38,462 nucleotides of DNA from Candidatus Komeilibacteria bacterium (GCA_018656655.1 JABHYW010000014.1:1-38462); one strand, 5' to 3'; positions 1 through 13,123 are shown, counted from the first letter of the stretch. Notes: a model not told the origin generated them from the letters alone. Made by a program: numbers and translations.

Positions 1-1404
1 CTTAAGGTGTTCCCGACTAACGGCCTTGAGCCAAGTCAGAATTACAAAATATAATAATAAAGATAATGATAAAATAAATACTATATTATATGATCTCAAC
101 GTCCAAGCTATTAAAAAACTAAAAGCTCCAGCTAAAATACTTTTATATAAAACATTTAACTTTAGACTTATATTTATATTCTTTTTTATTACTCGCCAAG
201 CAAATATTACAATTAACCACTCTACAAATAAAGTCATATAAGCTGCTCCCCAATAAGAATACATTGGAATAAGTATAAAATAACCACCTAAAGCTATAAT
301 AGCAGACCAAAGAAAATACTTTATCATCTGTTTTTGGGCATTAATAGCTACTATTAGATAAATAAATAAAGTACCGAAAAATATTCCGACTGTAGCTAAT
401 ATTAATACATCTAATATTGCTCCCGAAGCGGCAAATTCTTGACCAGCTAATTTTATCATCAACGGCCTACTAATAAGCCAGGTACTAAAAAGCATAGCGA
501 TAGATAATATACTAAAAAAATTAAAACTGTGTTGGAAATTATCGTTTAGATCTTTTATTTTATTAGCAACCCAAGAAGCAGTAAAGATTGGTAAAATCAA
601 GGACATAAACATATGAGGAAAAGTAGCCATTACTTCTAAAACCCGATAAGGAGCTCCATAAAGACCAACTTCTTCAGGAGAACGATAGGCTGATAGAACT
701 AAAGTGTCTGCTTTAAAATATAATAAGTTTAATACTACTGTAATAGCTAATGGCCAGGAACGATGCCAAACGGTTCGCCAATATTTAAAATCCCAGGCTA
801 GTGATAATTTAGTATGCCGACGTATAAAAAATAACAGTAAAATAAATGACAAAGCCATGGTAAATGAATTGCCCAAAACTATAACCTTAAGAGAAAAACC
901 ATAAAAGAATAAGTAGAGTAAAAATCCAGCATAAAGAAATTTATTTACAAAATCTACAAAAGCTACTTTAGCCATATCTAATTTCTTAGAAAAGACCGCC
1001 GTCAAAGTGGTGATTAGGCTCTGAAAAAAGAATGTACCCATAAAAAATATAACTCCCGTCTTAACCGCTTGATCATAAGGAAAAAATTGAATAACCACTG
1101 GAATCAAAATTAACATCAAAAGAGAAGAGGCTAAGCGAATAGTAAATATATTATTTATTATCTTATTTTCACTAAGTTTGTCTTTAACTGAAGATATCTC
1201 TCTAAGCATTGCCATATAAAGACCCAGGTCTGCTAAAATAGCAAACAGCTGCACAAAAGCAAAGATAGTGGTGTAAAAACCAAAACCAGCCTGACCTAAC
1301 ATGCGGGTAATTAAAGCCAAAGAAAAAACGCCAATCAAAATATTGACGACTCTAATAGCTACCTGCCAAAGGGTGTTTGTGAATATTTTATTAACTGTAG
1401 ACAT
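1..1404 (-). CDS. Oligosaccharide flippase / polysaccharide biosynthesis membrane protein (Wzx/PST-like), 3' end outside window
   Basis: Minus-strand frame open from ATG at 1404 (MSTVNKIFTNTLWQVAIRVVNILIGVFSLALITRMLGQAGFGFYTTIFAFVQLF...) to the window edge without a stop; multi-TM flippase-like pattern. Not in the supplied ORF track. Confidence 0.8.
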   Translation of the reverse strand, partial: MSTVNKIFTNTLWQVAIRVVNILIGVFSLALITRMLGQAGFGFYTTIFAFVQLFAILADLGLYMAMLREISSVKDKLSENKIINNIFTIRLASSLLMLILIPVVIQFFPYDQAVKTGVIFFMGTFFFQSLITTLTAVFSKKLDMAKVAFVDFVNKFLYAGFLLYLFFYGFSLKVIVLGNSFTMALSFILLLFFIRRHTKLSLAWDFKYWRTVWHRSWPLAITVVLNLLYFKADTLVLSAYRSPEEVGLYGAPYRVLEVMATFPHMFMSLILPIFTASWVANKIKDLNDNFQHSFNFFSILSIAMLFSTWLISRPLMIKLAGQEFAASGAILDVLILATVGIFFGTLFIYLIVAINAQKQMIKYFLWSAIIALGGYFILIPMYSYWGAAYMTLFVEWLIVIFAWRVIKKNINISLKLNVLYKSILAGAFSFLIAWTLRSYNIVFILSLSLLLYFVILTWLKAVSREHLK

Positions 1405-1421
1405 GTTCAAATTATACTAAT

Positions 1422-1452
1422 AAAAACCGCCCCTAGCAAGTTGCTAGGGGCG
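1422..1452 (-). terminator. Intrinsic terminator after recA
   Basis: CGCCCCTAGC-AAGTT-GCTAGGGGCG perfect 10-bp stem followed (minus strand) by GTTTTTA. Confidence 0.85.
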
Positions 1453-1465
1453 CTTAACAAAATAT

Positions 1466-2476
1466 TTATTCTTCTTCAGAATTTTTACTTTCTTTCCAAA
1501 CCTTTTTTCTGAGTTCTGCTAACAATTTTTTATCGTTTTTCAAAAATGTCTTGGCGGTTTCACGACCTACTCCAAGCTTGATATCTCCGTAACTATAAGA
1601 GTTACCGGCCTTGGTAAGCACACCAAATGCCAGGCCTGTATCTAACATATCTCCTGCCACTGAAATACCTTCATTATACATGATGTCAAAAACCGTTGTT
1701 TTAAATGGCGCAGCTACTTTATTTTTCACAACTTTAGCTTTGACTTGATTACCGATAATTTTTTCTCCTTGTTTAATTACAGCGGCTCTTCTTACCTCAA
1801 TTCTCACAGAAGAATAAAATTTTAAAGCATTGCCACCAGTAGTTGTTTCTGGATTACCAAAAACTACACCAATTTTCATTCTAATCTGATTAATGAAAAC
1901 GACAGTAGTATTACTCTTATGGACAATTCCAGCTAATTTTCTAAGTGCTTGACTCATCAGTCTAGCTTGAAGACCCATATGAGAATCTCCCATATCACCT
2001 TCTATTTCCTTCTTTGGCACTAGGGCAGCTACAGAATCAATAACTATTACATCTACTCCACCAGATCTAACTAGTGTTTCTACAATTTCTAAAGCTTGCT
2101 CACCTGTGTCAGGCTGTGAAATCAACATCTTGTCTATATCTACACCGATTTTTTTAGCATATTCAGGGTCTAATGCATGCTCAGCGTCTACAAAAGCAGC
2201 TACTCCACCTTCTTTCTGTACTTCAGCTACTATGTGCTGAGCTAAAGTAGTTTTTCCAGAAGATTCTGGGCCATAAATTTCTATAATCCTGCCTCTGGGC
2301 ACACCTCCTACCCCTAAAGCAATATCAAGCGACAAACAGCCTGTACTAGTAGCGGCTACATCCATAGCCTTAGCATCACCTAGATTCATAATTGAACCTT
2401 CACCAAAACGCTCCCTTATTTGATCAATGGCATTTTTAACTCCTTGACCCACATCTTCCTTAGTCTTCTTAACCAT
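1466..2476 (-). CDS. recA: Recombinase RecA
   Basis: [53 protein letters not shown] motifs. Confidence 0.98.
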   Translation of the reverse strand: MVKKTKEDVGQGVKNAIDQIRERFGEGSIMNLGDAKAMDVAATSTGCLSLDIALGVGGVPRGRIIEIYGPESSGKTTLAQHIVAEVQKEGGVAAFVDAEHALDPEYAKKIGVDIDKMLISQPDTGEQALEIVETLVRSGGVDVIVIDSVAALVPKKEIEGDMGDSHMGLQARLMSQALRKLAGIVHKSNTTVVFINQIRMKIGVVFGNPETTTGGNALKFYSSVRIEVRRAAVIKQGEKIIGNQVKAKVVKNKVAAPFKTTVFDIMYNEGISVAGDMLDTGLAFGVLTKAGNSYSYGDIKLGVGRETAKTFLKNDKKLLAELRKKVWKESKNSEEE

Positions 2477-2538
2477 ACGTGTAATCCTTTCTTAGACAGC
2501 AAACTTGCCTGCTTAGGCTTGCCTTATTAATTATATTA

Positions 2539-3219
2539 TTATTCTAATGATTCTCGCAAAATAATGATTTCTATTATATTCACTTTACTATGTTTCTTTT
2601 TAGCACTTATTTCTAAATTATTCAAACCGTTTATCAAATTGATTGATTGACTAAACTTACCCTCCTCATCCAAGAATACCAATTCATTATTAATAGTCAA
2701 CTGTACCTCTGATTTAGTCTGCCCTTTTATGATGACACTGGACTCGGTAGTTTTAAAATTAGTACTTGGCTCAAAAATAATTACTTCGGGAGGGGATATA
2801 GTATTATTTATTTCCCAGCCTAAGTAAGCCAATAAAGTTAGTATTAATAAACTGACTCCTAAAAATTTTAACACCCTTGGCTTTAAAATGCTATAAGGGG
2901 AAATATTGTTAGACTTAACAACTGGATTAGATGCCTTGTGCAATTTATTATTAATAGATTTTTCTATTTTATAATCTACTAATAATTCATTGACTTGTAA
3001 ATCTAAAAAATTCCCATAAAGCTTCAACCAAGCTTTGGAATAAATATCTCCAGGTAATTTTTGATAATCACCTTCTTCTAATATCTCTAGATACTTTACT
3101 TGAATTTTAGTAGCTTCAGCGGCCTCTTCTAAACTAATTTCTTTGTCTAGTCTGGCTTGCCGTAACTTATCCGCTAAGTTTTGAGATCGATTTATCTTCT
3201 TCTGTCTAAAACTGGCCAT
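2539..3219 (-). CDS. RodZ-like protein: N-terminal HTH, single TM, periplasmic domain
   Basis: LADKLRQARLDKEISLEEAAEATKIQVKYLEILEEGDYQKLPG HTH_25-like sequence, then one TM segment. Confidence 0.75.
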   Translation of the reverse strand: MASFRQKKINRSQNLADKLRQARLDKEISLEEAAEATKIQVKYLEILEEGDYQKLPGDIYSKAWLKLYGNFLDLQVNELLVDYKIEKSINNKLHKASNPVVKSNNISPYSILKPRVLKFLGVSLLILTLLAYLGWEINNTISPPEVIIFEPSTNFKTTESSVIIKGQTKSEVQLTINNELVFLDEEGKFSQSINLINGLNNLEISAKKKHSKVNIIEIIILRESLE

Positions 3220-3227
3220 AATTAATT

Positions 3228-5513
3228 TTACTTATCTTCTTCCTCTTCTTCATCAGAATCTTCTAGTTCCTCATCCATCTCTTCATTTTCCACTTCCTCC
3301 TCATCTAGGGGTGAATCAAAATTTTCTTCTAAGTCTTCTTGTGAAATCAAAACGCTTCTAGCTTTAGATCCCTCTGATGGACCAACCACTCCCATTTCTT
3401 CTAATATATCTAACAACCTTGCGGCTCTAGCATAACCAACTCTAAGCCTTCTTTGTAATAATGTAGCTGAAGCTTTGCCGGCCTTAATAACTACTTCTTT
3501 AGCATCTAAAGTTAAATCATCCTCAAAGTCTCCAGCGCCTCCAAAACCAGCCACAGCGCCTCCTTTTTTCTCTATAATACTTTCATTATATTCAGGCTCT
3601 TCTTTATCTTTTATAAAAGCAACTACATCATTAATTTCTTCATCTGATATATAAGCACCTTGAATACGGCGAGGCTTAGATAGATCGGCTGTCATAAATA
3701 GCATATCACCCTTACCAAGTAATTTCTCAGCTCCCGAACTATCTATAATAGTACGTGAATCCATAGACGAGGCTACTGCAAAAGCAATTCTAGAAGTAAT
3801 ATTTGCCTTAATAAGCCCAGTAATTACATCTACTGAAGGTCTTTGAGTAGCTAATATCAAATGAATACCAACTGCCCTAGCCATCTGAGCTAAAGACACT
3901 ACAGCTGCCTCAATTTCTTTAGCAGCTAAAGACATTAGAGCGGCAAACTCATCCACTATTATTACTATATATGGTATTTTATTAACTATAACTGCATTAT
4001 TATAAGCATCAATATTTCTCTTACCAGCTGCTTGAAGTAATTTATATCTTTCATGCATCTCATTAACTACCCAACGCAAAGCATTAATAGCTTTATCTGT
4101 ATCGTTAATCACTGGTGTAAGTAAATGCGGAATGTCGTTATATGAAGAAAGCTCTACTCTCTTTGGATCAATTAAAATAAACTTTAATTCGTCAGGTGAA
4201 TTCTGATATATCAAAGACAATATTACATTATTTATACAAACTGATTTCCCCGATCCAGTAGAACCAGCAATTAATAGATGGGGCATGGTAGCTAAATTGC
4301 CCATAATAGACTTACCTGCTACGTCTTTACCTAAAGATATATAAAGATTGTTTTTTCTTTTTTTATAGGTGTTACTTTCAAGAATTTCTCTAAGCTTTAC
4401 AATAGAAACTGATCTATTTGGTACTTCAATACCTACTAATGGTTTACCAGGGATAGGAGCCTCCATACGAAGTGGATGAGCAGCTAGAGCTAAAGCTAAA
4501 TCATTTTGCAAGGTCAGCATTTGTGAAAGTCGAACCCCTTCAGCTGGACGCAGAGTATATTGTGTAACAGTAGGTCCAACATTTACATCTCCCATCTCAA
4601 CTTCAATACCAAAATTTTCTAAAGTCTTTTGGATCTTATTCATATTAGCATCAACATCCCCTGAATCTGGCTTAGAATTTGATTTAGAAAGTAAATCAAC
4701 TGGTATAACGATTTTTTTTCTTGGTTTTTTAATTTCCTCTTCAGAGCCTTCCTCTTCTTCCATATCCTCATCTACCTCAAACTCCTGCTCCTCTTCTTCA
4801 TCCTCTTCAGAGCCTTCCTCTTCTTCCATATCCTCATCTACCTCAAACTCCTGCTCCTCTTCTTCATCCTCTTCTTCATATTCTTGATCTGGTAAAAATT
4901 TTTCTTTAATAATACCCAAGGCTTTAGCTTTAGTTATAATATCTGCAAAAGAAGTATTAAATCCTAAAAATATTCCAATAAATAACACAGCTAACAGAAT
5001 AACCATGGTTCCCCAAAATCCCAAAATACTAATACCTGGATGACTAATCAAATAACCAAGTGCTCCACCGCCTCGACCAGTATTAGCTATTTCAGAAAAT
5101 GTAAAATATCTTACAAAAAAATGTAATATTCCTGAAAAAGATACTAATATAAGAAAAAGGCCAATATAAGTAGCTACTCTTACTCCGTAAACTCCACTCC
5201 TTATTAAAAGATAGCCAAGCCATAATAAAATAACAATAAATAACCAAACACCTAGACCAAAGACGTAAGATAAGGCAAAATTAAGCATTCTACCAAAAGC
5301 ACCTGTCATATCAAATATAGACAAAACACTTAAAATAGCTAGTGTAAATATCAATATTATAAAAATAGCTTTTTTTGTTTCGGGATTTAAACCCAAAAAC
5401 TCATCGTCTTCTTCATAATAATCTCTTTTTTTTCTTCTAGCCATTTCTTTTAGATTCTTTAATAAGTGTCTATATTTTAACATATCTGAAGATAAAAATA
5501 AATGCTTTAGCAA
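3228..5513 (-). CDS. ftsK: DNA translocase FtsK/SpoIIIE (likely start MARRKK at 5444)
   Basis: N-terminal TM segments, acidic linker, GSTGSGKSVCINNVILSL Walker A, C-terminal gamma winged helix (LLQRRLRVGYARAARLLDILEEMGVVGP). Confidence 0.95.
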   Translation of the reverse strand: MLKHLFLSSDMLKYRHLLKNLKEMARRKKRDYYEEDDEFLGLNPETKKAIFIILIFTLAILSVLSIFDMTGAFGRMLNFALSYVFGLGVWLFIVILLWLGYLLIRSGVYGVRVATYIGLFLILVSFSGILHFFVRYFTFSEIANTGRGGGALGYLISHPGISILGFWGTMVILLAVLFIGIFLGFNTSFADIITKAKALGIIKEKFLPDQEYEEEDEEEEQEFEVDEDMEEEEGSEEDEEEEQEFEVDEDMEEEEGSEEEIKKPRKKIVIPVDLLSKSNSKPDSGDVDANMNKIQKTLENFGIEVEMGDVNVGPTVTQYTLRPAEGVRLSQMLTLQNDLALALAAHPLRMEAPIPGKPLVGIEVPNRSVSIVKLREILESNTYKKRKNNLYISLGKDVAGKSIMGNLATMPHLLIAGSTGSGKSVCINNVILSLIYQNSPDELKFILIDPKRVELSSYNDIPHLLTPVINDTDKAINALRWVVNEMHERYKLLQAAGKRNIDAYNNAVIVNKIPYIVIIVDEFAALMSLAAKEIEAAVVSLAQMARAVGIHLILATQRPSVDVITGLIKANITSRIAFAVASSMDSRTIIDSSGAEKLLGKGDMLFMTADLSKPRRIQGAYISDEEINDVVAFIKDKEEPEYNESIIEKKGGAVAGFGGAGDFEDDLTLDAKEVVIKAGKASATLLQRRLRVGYARAARLLDILEEMGVVGPSEGSKARSVLISQEDLEENFDSPLDEEEVENEEMDEELEDSDEEEEEDK
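4736..4867. repeat. Perfect 2 x 66-bp tandem duplication within ftsK acidic linker
   Basis: CCTCTTCAGAGCCTTCCTCTTCTTCCATATCC... at 4736-4801 is repeated at 4802-4867; encodes a 22-aa acidic repeat (EQEFEVDEDMEEEEGSEEDEEE). Confidence 0.95.
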
Positions 5514-5517
5514 ACAT

Positions 5518-5542
5518 AAAAACCCCCTAAATTAGGGGGCTT
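5518..5542 (-). terminator. Intrinsic terminator after rpoC
   Basis: CCCCCTAAATTAGGGGG with T-run on the minus strand. Confidence 0.8.
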
Positions 5543-5556
5543 TCTAAATAAATGCT

Positions 5557-8500
5557 TTATTTTTTAGCTTCAAAGCCGGTACCAGCTGGAATCTTTCTAC
5601 CAATTATTACGTTTTCTTTAAGACCCTTCAAATAATCTACCTTGCCTGAAATAGCAGCGTCAATTAATACTCTAGCTGTTTCTTGAAAGGAAGCGGCTGA
5701 TAGGAAGGAGTCAGATGTTAAAGCAGCTTTGGTAATTCCTAGAAGTAATATATCTCCACTAGCCTTATCTCCTTTAGAACCAAGGTTAGCTTCCTCAAAC
5801 TGAGTAGACGTTACAACCTCTCCTGGTAAAAGCTCTGTATCACCAATTTCATTTATCAAAATTCTAGAAAACATTTGCTTAACAATTAATTCAACATGTT
5901 TATCATTTAAATTTTGACCCTGAGAAGCATAAATATGCTTAATCTCTTTGATAATATATTTTTGTACACTTAATTTACCTTTCAAAGCATATAATTCTTT
6001 CAATTCAATACTACCTTCGGTAATTTGCTGACCCTCACTAACAATATCTTTATTTTTTACCCAAATATTATAGCCCGCTGGAATAATAACCTCTTGCATA
6101 CTACCCTCTTTGCTAATGACCTTAAGAGTTTTAGCAGTTAATTTTATTACACCATCTAGCTTAGTACGAACCTTGTCTTTTTTATCCAGGAAGATTACTT
6201 GATCAGCTTCTACTTCTTGACCATCTTCAACCTTGGGCGTAATTCTCTCGCTCATTTCATATTCTTCTACTCTAATTTCTTGCGGTTTGATATTAATAAT
6301 TCTCTGCTCTTTAGAAATTAATTGATTATCATCATCAATATGTACTATACCTGAAATTGGAGCCAAAATTGACTTTTTCTTTGGTTGACGAGCTTCAAAT
6401 AATTCTTCTACGCGAGGTAAACCTTGAGTAATATCACTTTCAGCTACACCACCAGTATGGAAGGTTCTCATAGTAAGTTGAGTACCTGGCTCACCAATAC
6501 TTTGAGCAGCTACAATACCAACGGCTGTACCAATCTTTACTGGTTTATTGAAACCTAAATCAAAACCATAACATTTTTGACAAGCACCTCTAACAGATTT
6601 ACATGAAAGTAATGATCTAATCTTAATATAATCTGGATCAACTTTTCCAATATGTTCAGACAATTCTTTACTTACTAAAACGCCCTTTTTAATCAAAACT
6701 TTTTTAGTTTTTGGATCTACTATACTTTCTAATAATGTACGTCCAATAGATCGCTCCTCTAATGTTTCGTTTAGTTCTTTACTTTCTTCTTTGGTAATTA
6801 TTAAACCTTCTTTGTCTTTACAATCACTTTCTAAAATAACTACATCTTGAGACACATCTACTAAACGACGGGTAAGATAACCTGCGTTAGCAGTACGAAG
6901 AGCTGTATCGGATAAACCTTTACGAGTACCATGAGTAGAAATAAAGTATTCCAAAACATCTAAACCTTCTTGGAAATTAGCTTTAACTGGCAATTCAATA
7001 ATTTCACCAGCCGGATTAATTACCAAGCCTTTCATACCCATAATCTGAATTACTTGTGACATAGAACCACGAGCTCCAGAATTAATAATAGAGGCTACTG
7101 AATTTTTTGGATCAAATATAGCTTCAGCCTCTTTATATATTCTATTTTTTATTTCATTCCAGACCTCAATAACTTTAATATATCTTTCATTATTAGTTAA
7201 AAGACCTTGGTTGTATTGTTCTTTAATTTCCAATACCTTAGTTTCGCCTTCTTGAATTAAGGCTTTTTTACTCTTTAATTTTGGAATATCATCCATGCCC
7301 CAAGATGAGCCTGAAGCAGTGATGTATTTAAAAGCAATATCTTTAATCTCATCAAGTAAAACCACTGTTTTATCATGAGACAGGGTACGAAAAGCTAAAG
7401 CTACAATATCCTTTAAGCCTTTTTTATCTAAAAGATTATTTACATACTCCATCTCAGCTGGCAAAATTCTATTAAATAAAATTCTACCGACAGAAGTTTC
7501 TAATATTTCATTTTTAGCTCTAGCTACTCTTACTTTTATAAGATCTTGCAATCCAATTATTCCTAGAGCAAAAGCTTTCTCAGCCTCATCCTCATTAGTA
7601 AAAGCTTTTTTTACTTTTGCATCTGGATCAATATAAGTAAGATAATAACCACCCCAAACAATATCTTGGTTTGGTACAGCAACTGGATCACCTGTAGCTG
7701 GTTTCAATAAATTATTAGATGACAGCATTAAAGTCTTGGCCTCTTCTTTGGCCTCTTCAGTAAGAGGTACATGAACAGCCATTTGATCACCATCAAAGTC
7801 AGCATTAAAAGCAGAACATACTAATGGGTGAAGTTGAATAGCCTTACCCTCAATAAGAGTTGGTTGAAAAGCTTGGATACCAAGACGATGTAAAGTAGGG
7901 GCACGATTTAACATCACATGAGCACCCACAACCACATCTTCAAGTATAGCCCAAACTTCTGGATGTCTAGCTTCAATATATCTATTGGCAGACCTAACAT
8001 TATGTACTAATTCTTGTTTAATTAATTGAGAGATTACAAATGGTCTAAATAATTCTAAAGCCATTGTTTTTGGTAGACCACATTGATAAATTTTAAGATG
8101 AGGACCAACTACAATTACAGAACGGCCAGAATAGTCAACACGCTTACCAAGTAAGTTCTGTCTAAAACGACCTTGCTTACCTTTTAACATGTCAGCAATA
8201 CTCTTTAGAGATCTTTTTTGTCCAGTAGAAGCGGTTACTGTTTTACCTTGACGAGCATTATTATCAATCAAAGCATCTACAGCCTCTTGTAGCATTCTTT
8301 TTTCATTTCTTTGAATTACTTCTGGTGCACTCAAATTTTTCAATCTCTTAAGACGATTATTTCTATTAATTACTCTTCTATATAAGTCATTCAAGTCAGA
8401 AGAAGCAAAACGTCCGCCATCTAATTGAACCATTGGTCTTAAATCTGGAGGAATAACTGGAATAGCAGTCATAATCATCCACTCTGGATGTATGCCGTTA

Positions 8501-9444
8501 GTTAATAAACTTTTAACTAACCTAGAACGTCTAATTAGTTTCTTTCTCTTAGAAGCAATAGAATTGTCTATCTCCTCTTCTAATGATTCATATAATTTCT
8601 TCAAATTTACTTTCTTCAATAAATCTCTGATGCCTTCAGCACCAATACTAGCTTCAAAAACATGACCATAACGTAAAGCTAGCTCTTGATATTTTGTTTC
8701 AGATATAATTTGGAGCATCTTAAGCTCACGAAGTTCTTTAAGAGCTGTGTCAGCAGCATCTTCTAGAGTTTTTACTTTATCAACCTTAGCTACATTAAGA
8801 TTCAGCAAATCCTGCTCGATTTGTTTATTAACTTTAACTTTATCTTGACCGTCAGCAACTAGTTTATTCTTAGTATTATTTAATTCTTGAATTCTTTGAC
8901 TAAATTCATTATCAATTTGCTTACGTTTATTTTTAAGCTCCCCTTTAATTTGTTCAATAGTCTCTTTACGGGCAGGCTCATCAACGTGAGTTAAAATAAA
9001 ACTAGCAAAGTATATTACCTTTTCAAGAGCTTGAATACTTAAATCAAGTACTAAGCCAATCTTTGATGGAATGCCACGTAAAAACCAAATATGTGATACT
9101 GGAGCAGCTAATTCAATATGCCCCATTCTCTCACGACGTACAACCGCTCGAGTAACCTCTACGCCACATTTATCACAAGTAATTCCTTTATAACGAATTC
9201 TTTTATATTTACCACAATAACACTCCCAATCTTTAGTGGGTCCAAATATTTTTTCACAAAATAAGCCATCTTTCTCTGGTTTTTGAGTACGATAATTAAT
9301 GGTCTCTGGCTTCACTACTTCGCCGTGTGACCACTCATGAATATCTTCAGGAGAGGCTAATCTTAATTTAATAGCGTCAAACTCTAAGACAGTAGTTTTG
9401 TCTCGAGCCATGAAGGTTGTTTTTGTTGATGATGGAGTAGGCAT
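5557..9444 (-). CDS. rpoC: DNA-directed RNA polymerase beta' subunit
   Basis: [15 protein letters not shown] catalytic motif, Zn-binding [23 protein letters not shown]. Confidence 0.99.
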   Translation of the reverse strand: MPTPSSTKTTFMARDKTTVLEFDAIKLRLASPEDIHEWSHGEVVKPETINYRTQKPEKDGLFCEKIFGPTKDWECYCGKYKRIRYKGITCDKCGVEVTRAVVRRERMGHIELAAPVSHIWFLRGIPSKIGLVLDLSIQALEKVIYFASFILTHVDEPARKETIEQIKGELKNKRKQIDNEFSQRIQELNNTKNKLVADGQDKVKVNKQIEQDLLNLNVAKVDKVKTLEDAADTALKELRELKMLQIISETKYQELALRYGHVFEASIGAEGIRDLLKKVNLKKLYESLEEEIDNSIASKRKKLIRRSRLVKSLLTNGIHPEWMIMTAIPVIPPDLRPMVQLDGGRFASSDLNDLYRRVINRNNRLKRLKNLSAPEVIQRNEKRMLQEAVDALIDNNARQGKTVTASTGQKRSLKSIADMLKGKQGRFRQNLLGKRVDYSGRSVIVVGPHLKIYQCGLPKTMALELFRPFVISQLIKQELVHNVRSANRYIEARHPEVWAILEDVVVGAHVMLNRAPTLHRLGIQAFQPTLIEGKAIQLHPLVCSAFNADFDGDQMAVHVPLTEEAKEEAKTLMLSSNNLLKPATGDPVAVPNQDIVWGGYYLTYIDPDAKVKKAFTNEDEAEKAFALGIIGLQDLIKVRVARAKNEILETSVGRILFNRILPAEMEYVNNLLDKKGLKDIVALAFRTLSHDKTVVLLDEIKDIAFKYITASGSSWGMDDIPKLKSKKALIQEGETKVLEIKEQYNQGLLTNNERYIKVIEVWNEIKNRIYKEAEAIFDPKNSVASIINSGARGSMSQVIQIMGMKGLVINPAGEIIELPVKANFQEGLDVLEYFISTHGTRKGLSDTALRTANAGYLTRRLVDVSQDVVILESDCKDKEGLIITKEESKELNETLEERSIGRTLLESIVDPKTKKVLIKKGVLVSKELSEHIGKVDPDYIKIRSLLSCKSVRGACQKCYGFDLGFNKPVKIGTAVGIVAAQSIGEPGTQLTMRTFHTGGVAESDITQGLPRVEELFEARQPKKKSILAPISGIVHIDDDNQLISKEQRIINIKPQEIRVEEYEMSERITPKVEDGQEVEADQVIFLDKKDKVRTKLDGVIKLTAKTLKVISKEGSMQEVIIPAGYNIWVKNKDIVSEGQQITEGSIELKELYALKGKLSVQKYIIKEIKHIYASQGQNLNDKHVELIVKQMFSRILINEIGDTELLPGEVVTSTQFEEANLGSKGDKASGDILLLGITKAALTSDSFLSAASFQETARVLIDAAISGKVDYLKGLKENVIIGRKIPAGTGFEAKK

Positions 9445-9599
9445 ATATATTTGAGTTAAAAGTTGTAAAGTTTATAAAGTTGTAAAGTTAAAGTGTCTTT
9501 TAAAAAATGATTAGACTATATCATAGAGTTTAAAGTATTTTATTTTTATATAGCCGTTCACTTTTAAACTTTGGACTTTCTGACTTTTGAACTAATGTA

Positions 9600-12500
9600 T
9601 TATTCTTTAGAGTCTTCTGATTTTGTCTTATCTTTTTTAGTATCAGCTACCACAGGAGTCTCTTTTTTTGAGACCTCTTTGGTTTTTTTATTTGTATCGT
9701 CTATTTCAGTTTCTCGCTTGCCAATCAATTCAACTTCTAAGCCCAAACCTTTGAGCTCTCTAACTAGCACATTAAATGATTCCGGAATATTTAATCTATT
9801 TATTTCTTCACCCTTAATAATAGCTTCATAAGCTTTGGATCTACCTGGCACATCGTCAGATTTGATAGTAATCATTTCTTGGAGTGTGGCTGCAGCACCA
9901 TAAGCCTCTAGAGCCCAAACTTCCATCTCTCCAAATCTCTGTCCACCAAATTGAGCTTTACCACCTAAAGGTTGTTGAGTAACTAATGAGTAAGGACCAA
10001 TAGATCTTTGATGAATTTTATCTTCTACTAAATGATTCAACTTAAGCATATAAGCTACGCCAACTGTAGTTGTATTATCAAATGGCTTACCAGTGCGGCC
10101 ATCAAAAAGTTGTAATTTGCCATCTTCTGGCCAACCAGCTTTTTTAAGCTCACCCCTAATTACTTCTTCATTTACACCATTCAGTGGAGGACTAGCCACT
10201 TTATAACCTAAAGTTCTAGCGGCCAAACCTAAATGCGTCTCAAGTAATTGTCCGAGATTCATACGAGAAATAACACCAAGTGGATTTAAAATTATATCTA
10301 CTGGTGTGCCATCCTCTAAAAATGGCATATCTGAAACTGGCACAACACGAGAAATAACACCTTTATTTCCATGACGTCCAGCCATCTTATCACCAACTTG
10401 TATTTTTCTAAGTTGAGCTACTGTAACCTGAATAGATTTAATTACACCAGCTGGTAATTTATCTCCTTTATCACGAGAGAATACTTTCACGCCAATAATT
10501 TTTCCTCTTTCTCCGTGTTTTAGATAAAGTGAAGTATCACGAACATCTTTAGCTTTTTCACCAAAGATAGCTCTAAGAAGTTTTTCTTCTGCTGAAAGCT
10601 CAGTTTCACCTTTTGGAGTAATCTTACCAACTAAGATGTCACCAGATGATACATTAGCACCAATTCTAACTACACCCTCTCTATCTAAATCTTTAAGTTT
10701 TTCTTCACTTACATTTGGAATATCACGAGTAATTACTTCCGGTCCAAGTTTAGTATCACGAACATCAATTGAATAATCTTCAATACTAACTGAAGTATAA
10801 TTATCATTCTTAGCTACACGCTCTGAAATTAAAATAGCATCTTCATAGTTTCCACCATCCCAAGTCATATAAGCTACCAACATGTTTTGACCTAGAGCCA
10901 ATTCACCTTGATCGGTAGCGGCACCATCGGCTATAGCTATACCCTTCTTAACTTTATCCCCTTTATCTACTATAGGATGTTGGTTCATACTAGTAGAGGT
11001 ATTTGATCTAGCAAATTTATTTAAGTTGTAAACTATAACTTCTTTTTTCTTATTAGTAACCTCGATACGACGACTATCAACATAAGTAACTGTTCCGTCA
11101 TCTTTAGCTACTACTACTTGCCCTGAATCAATAGCTGCTTTAGCTTCAATACCAGTTCCTACAATAGGAGCTTGTGGTCTAATAACTGAAACTGCTTGTC
11201 TTTGCATATTTGTTCCCATCAAAGCACGCACCGCATCATCATGTTCCAAAAATGGAATCATTGAAGTGGCTATAGAAATAATTTGATTTGGTGCAACGTC
11301 CATAAAATCAATCTTTTCTACTCTATCATATCTTGGATTGCCATTAATTCTAATTTCAGAAAAATCATTTACAAAATGTCCGTTCTCATCAATAGGAGTT
11401 GTAGCTGCGGCAGTATTATATTTTTCTTCTTCAAAAGCATCTACATATCTAATTTCATTAGTCACTACTGGCTTAATTGGCACAGTCTCAATCTCTTTGT
11501 GTTTAGCTAATTCCTTAGCTTGAGCTGCATTAATAGTTGCTCCTTGAGCGACAATTAATTTTTTACCGTCTGGGGTTTTAATATCTTCTCTAGCAATTTT
11601 ATCAATAGTTACCTTTGGATTATTATCTACATCATGAAGTACTATTCTGTATGGAGTTTCAATAAAACCAAAATCACTGATTCTAGCATAGGATGCTAAA
11701 TGACCTACTAAACCAATATTTGGACCTTCAGGAGTAGCAATCGGACAAATACGACCATAATGAGTTCTATGTACATCACGAACTTCAAAGCCAGCTCTTT
11801 CTCTAGATAGACCACCTGGTCCCATAGCTGATAAACGTCTTTTGTGTTCTAACTCAGCTAATGGATTAACCTGGTCCATGAATTGAGAAAGTTGAGAACT
11901 CATAAAGAATTCTTTAATCACACCAATTACTGGACGAGAATTAATAAGTTGATTTGGATTGATATTACTCATATCCAAAGTACTCATACGATCCTTAATA
12001 ATTCTTTCCATACGAGCTAAACCAATGCGAAATCTATTTTGAACAAGCTCACCAATTGCTCTAACACGACGATTACCAAGATGATCAATATCATCAGCAT
12101 CATTCTGAGAAAGATTTAGACTAACAATTTCTTTAATCACTAAAATTAAGTCCTCTCTACGGAGCACTCTGGTTTTTTTGTTGTTTGGAATATCTAAAGA
12201 AAAACGAGCATTGATTTTATATCTACCCACTCTACCAAAATCATATCTATCAAAGTCAAAAAACATTGAATGAATAAGACTTCTAGCATTATCAGTGGTA
12301 GCTAAATCACCTGGACGAATACGACGATAAATTTCTTTCAAACCTTCAGCCTCATTAGTAGAAGTATCTTTGTCTAATGTATTTTGAATAAATCTAATTT
12401 CTGGATGAGTATCTACATCTTTAAATAAGTTTGTAATTTCTTCATCAGTAAAATATCCAAAAGCACGAAGTAAAGCTGTAACAGGCACTTTTCTTTTTCT

Positions 12501-13040
12501 ATCTATTTTTACATAAATAATACCATTGACATCAGTTTCAATTTCTAACCAAGCACCACGATTTGGAATAAGCTTGGCTCCATAATATTTTCTACCTCGC
12601 AAAACTTGTGAAGTAAAAAATACACCGGCTGATCTGATAAGTTGAGATACTATTACACGCTCAACGCCATTAATAATAAAAGTTCCTCTTTCAGTCATCA
12701 ATGGAAAATCACCAAGATATGTTTCTTGTTCCTTGACCTCGTTAGTTCTTTTATTTACTAAACGTACATTTACTCGAAGCGGTGCTTCATAAGAAATGTT
12801 TTTATTTTTTGACTCACCTTCGTCAAACTTTGGTTCATCTAGATAATAATCTAGAAAAGAAAGTTCTAAATCACGACCAATAAAGTCTGTAATTGGAGAA
12901 ATTTCATCAAAAAGTTCTTTGAGTCCCTCTTTAAAAAACCAATCATATGATTTCTTTTGGACTTCGACTAAGTCTGTTAGAGGTATAGCTTCTCGTAGAG
13001 TAGTAAAATACTTACGAGTAGGAGTTTTTACTTGAGGCAT
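9600..13040 (-). CDS. rpoB: DNA-directed RNA polymerase beta subunit
   Basis: [34 protein letters not shown] motifs. Confidence 0.99.
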   Translation of the reverse strand: MPQVKTPTRKYFTTLREAIPLTDLVEVQKKSYDWFFKEGLKELFDEISPITDFIGRDLELSFLDYYLDEPKFDEGESKNKNISYEAPLRVNVRLVNKRTNEVKEQETYLGDFPLMTERGTFIINGVERVIVSQLIRSAGVFFTSQVLRGRKYYGAKLIPNRGAWLEIETDVNGIIYVKIDRKRKVPVTALLRAFGYFTDEEITNLFKDVDTHPEIRFIQNTLDKDTSTNEAEGLKEIYRRIRPGDLATTDNARSLIHSMFFDFDRYDFGRVGRYKINARFSLDIPNNKKTRVLRREDLILVIKEIVSLNLSQNDADDIDHLGNRRVRAIGELVQNRFRIGLARMERIIKDRMSTLDMSNINPNQLINSRPVIGVIKEFFMSSQLSQFMDQVNPLAELEHKRRLSAMGPGGLSRERAGFEVRDVHRTHYGRICPIATPEGPNIGLVGHLASYARISDFGFIETPYRIVLHDVDNNPKVTIDKIAREDIKTPDGKKLIVAQGATINAAQAKELAKHKEIETVPIKPVVTNEIRYVDAFEEEKYNTAAATTPIDENGHFVNDFSEIRINGNPRYDRVEKIDFMDVAPNQIISIATSMIPFLEHDDAVRALMGTNMQRQAVSVIRPQAPIVGTGIEAKAAIDSGQVVVAKDDGTVTYVDSRRIEVTNKKKEVIVYNLNKFARSNTSTSMNQHPIVDKGDKVKKGIAIADGAATDQGELALGQNMLVAYMTWDGGNYEDAILISERVAKNDNYTSVSIEDYSIDVRDTKLGPEVITRDIPNVSEEKLKDLDREGVVRIGANVSSGDILVGKITPKGETELSAEEKLLRAIFGEKAKDVRDTSLYLKHGERGKIIGVKVFSRDKGDKLPAGVIKSIQVTVAQLRKIQVGDKMAGRHGNKGVISRVVPVSDMPFLEDGTPVDIILNPLGVISRMNLGQLLETHLGLAARTLGYKVASPPLNGVNEEVIRGELKKAGWPEDGKLQLFDGRTGKPFDNTTTVGVAYMLKLNHLVEDKIHQRSIGPYSLVTQQPLGGKAQFGGQRFGEMEVWALEAYGAAATLQEMITIKSDDVPGRSKAYEAIIKGEEINRLNIPESFNVLVRELKGLGLEVELIGKRETEIDDTNKKTKEVSKKETPVVADTKKDKTKSEDSKE

Positions 13041-13123
13041 AAAGATAATGCTAATTATATTGTTTAATTAGCCTCCTATATTGGGGCTTTATATCTAAGA
13101 CGAATTATGAACACAAAAAATAA

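Noticed and set aside
704-904. Plus-strand ORF of 66 aa
   Set aside because: Antisense to the flippase gene, which is open across the whole region.
9571-9831. ORF of 86 aa on plus strand
   Set aside because: Lies antisense to the rpoB 3' end; low-complexity F/S-rich translation and no homology pattern.
11283-11523. Two overlapping plus-strand ORFs inside rpoB
   Set aside because: Antisense to a highly conserved gene; spurious.
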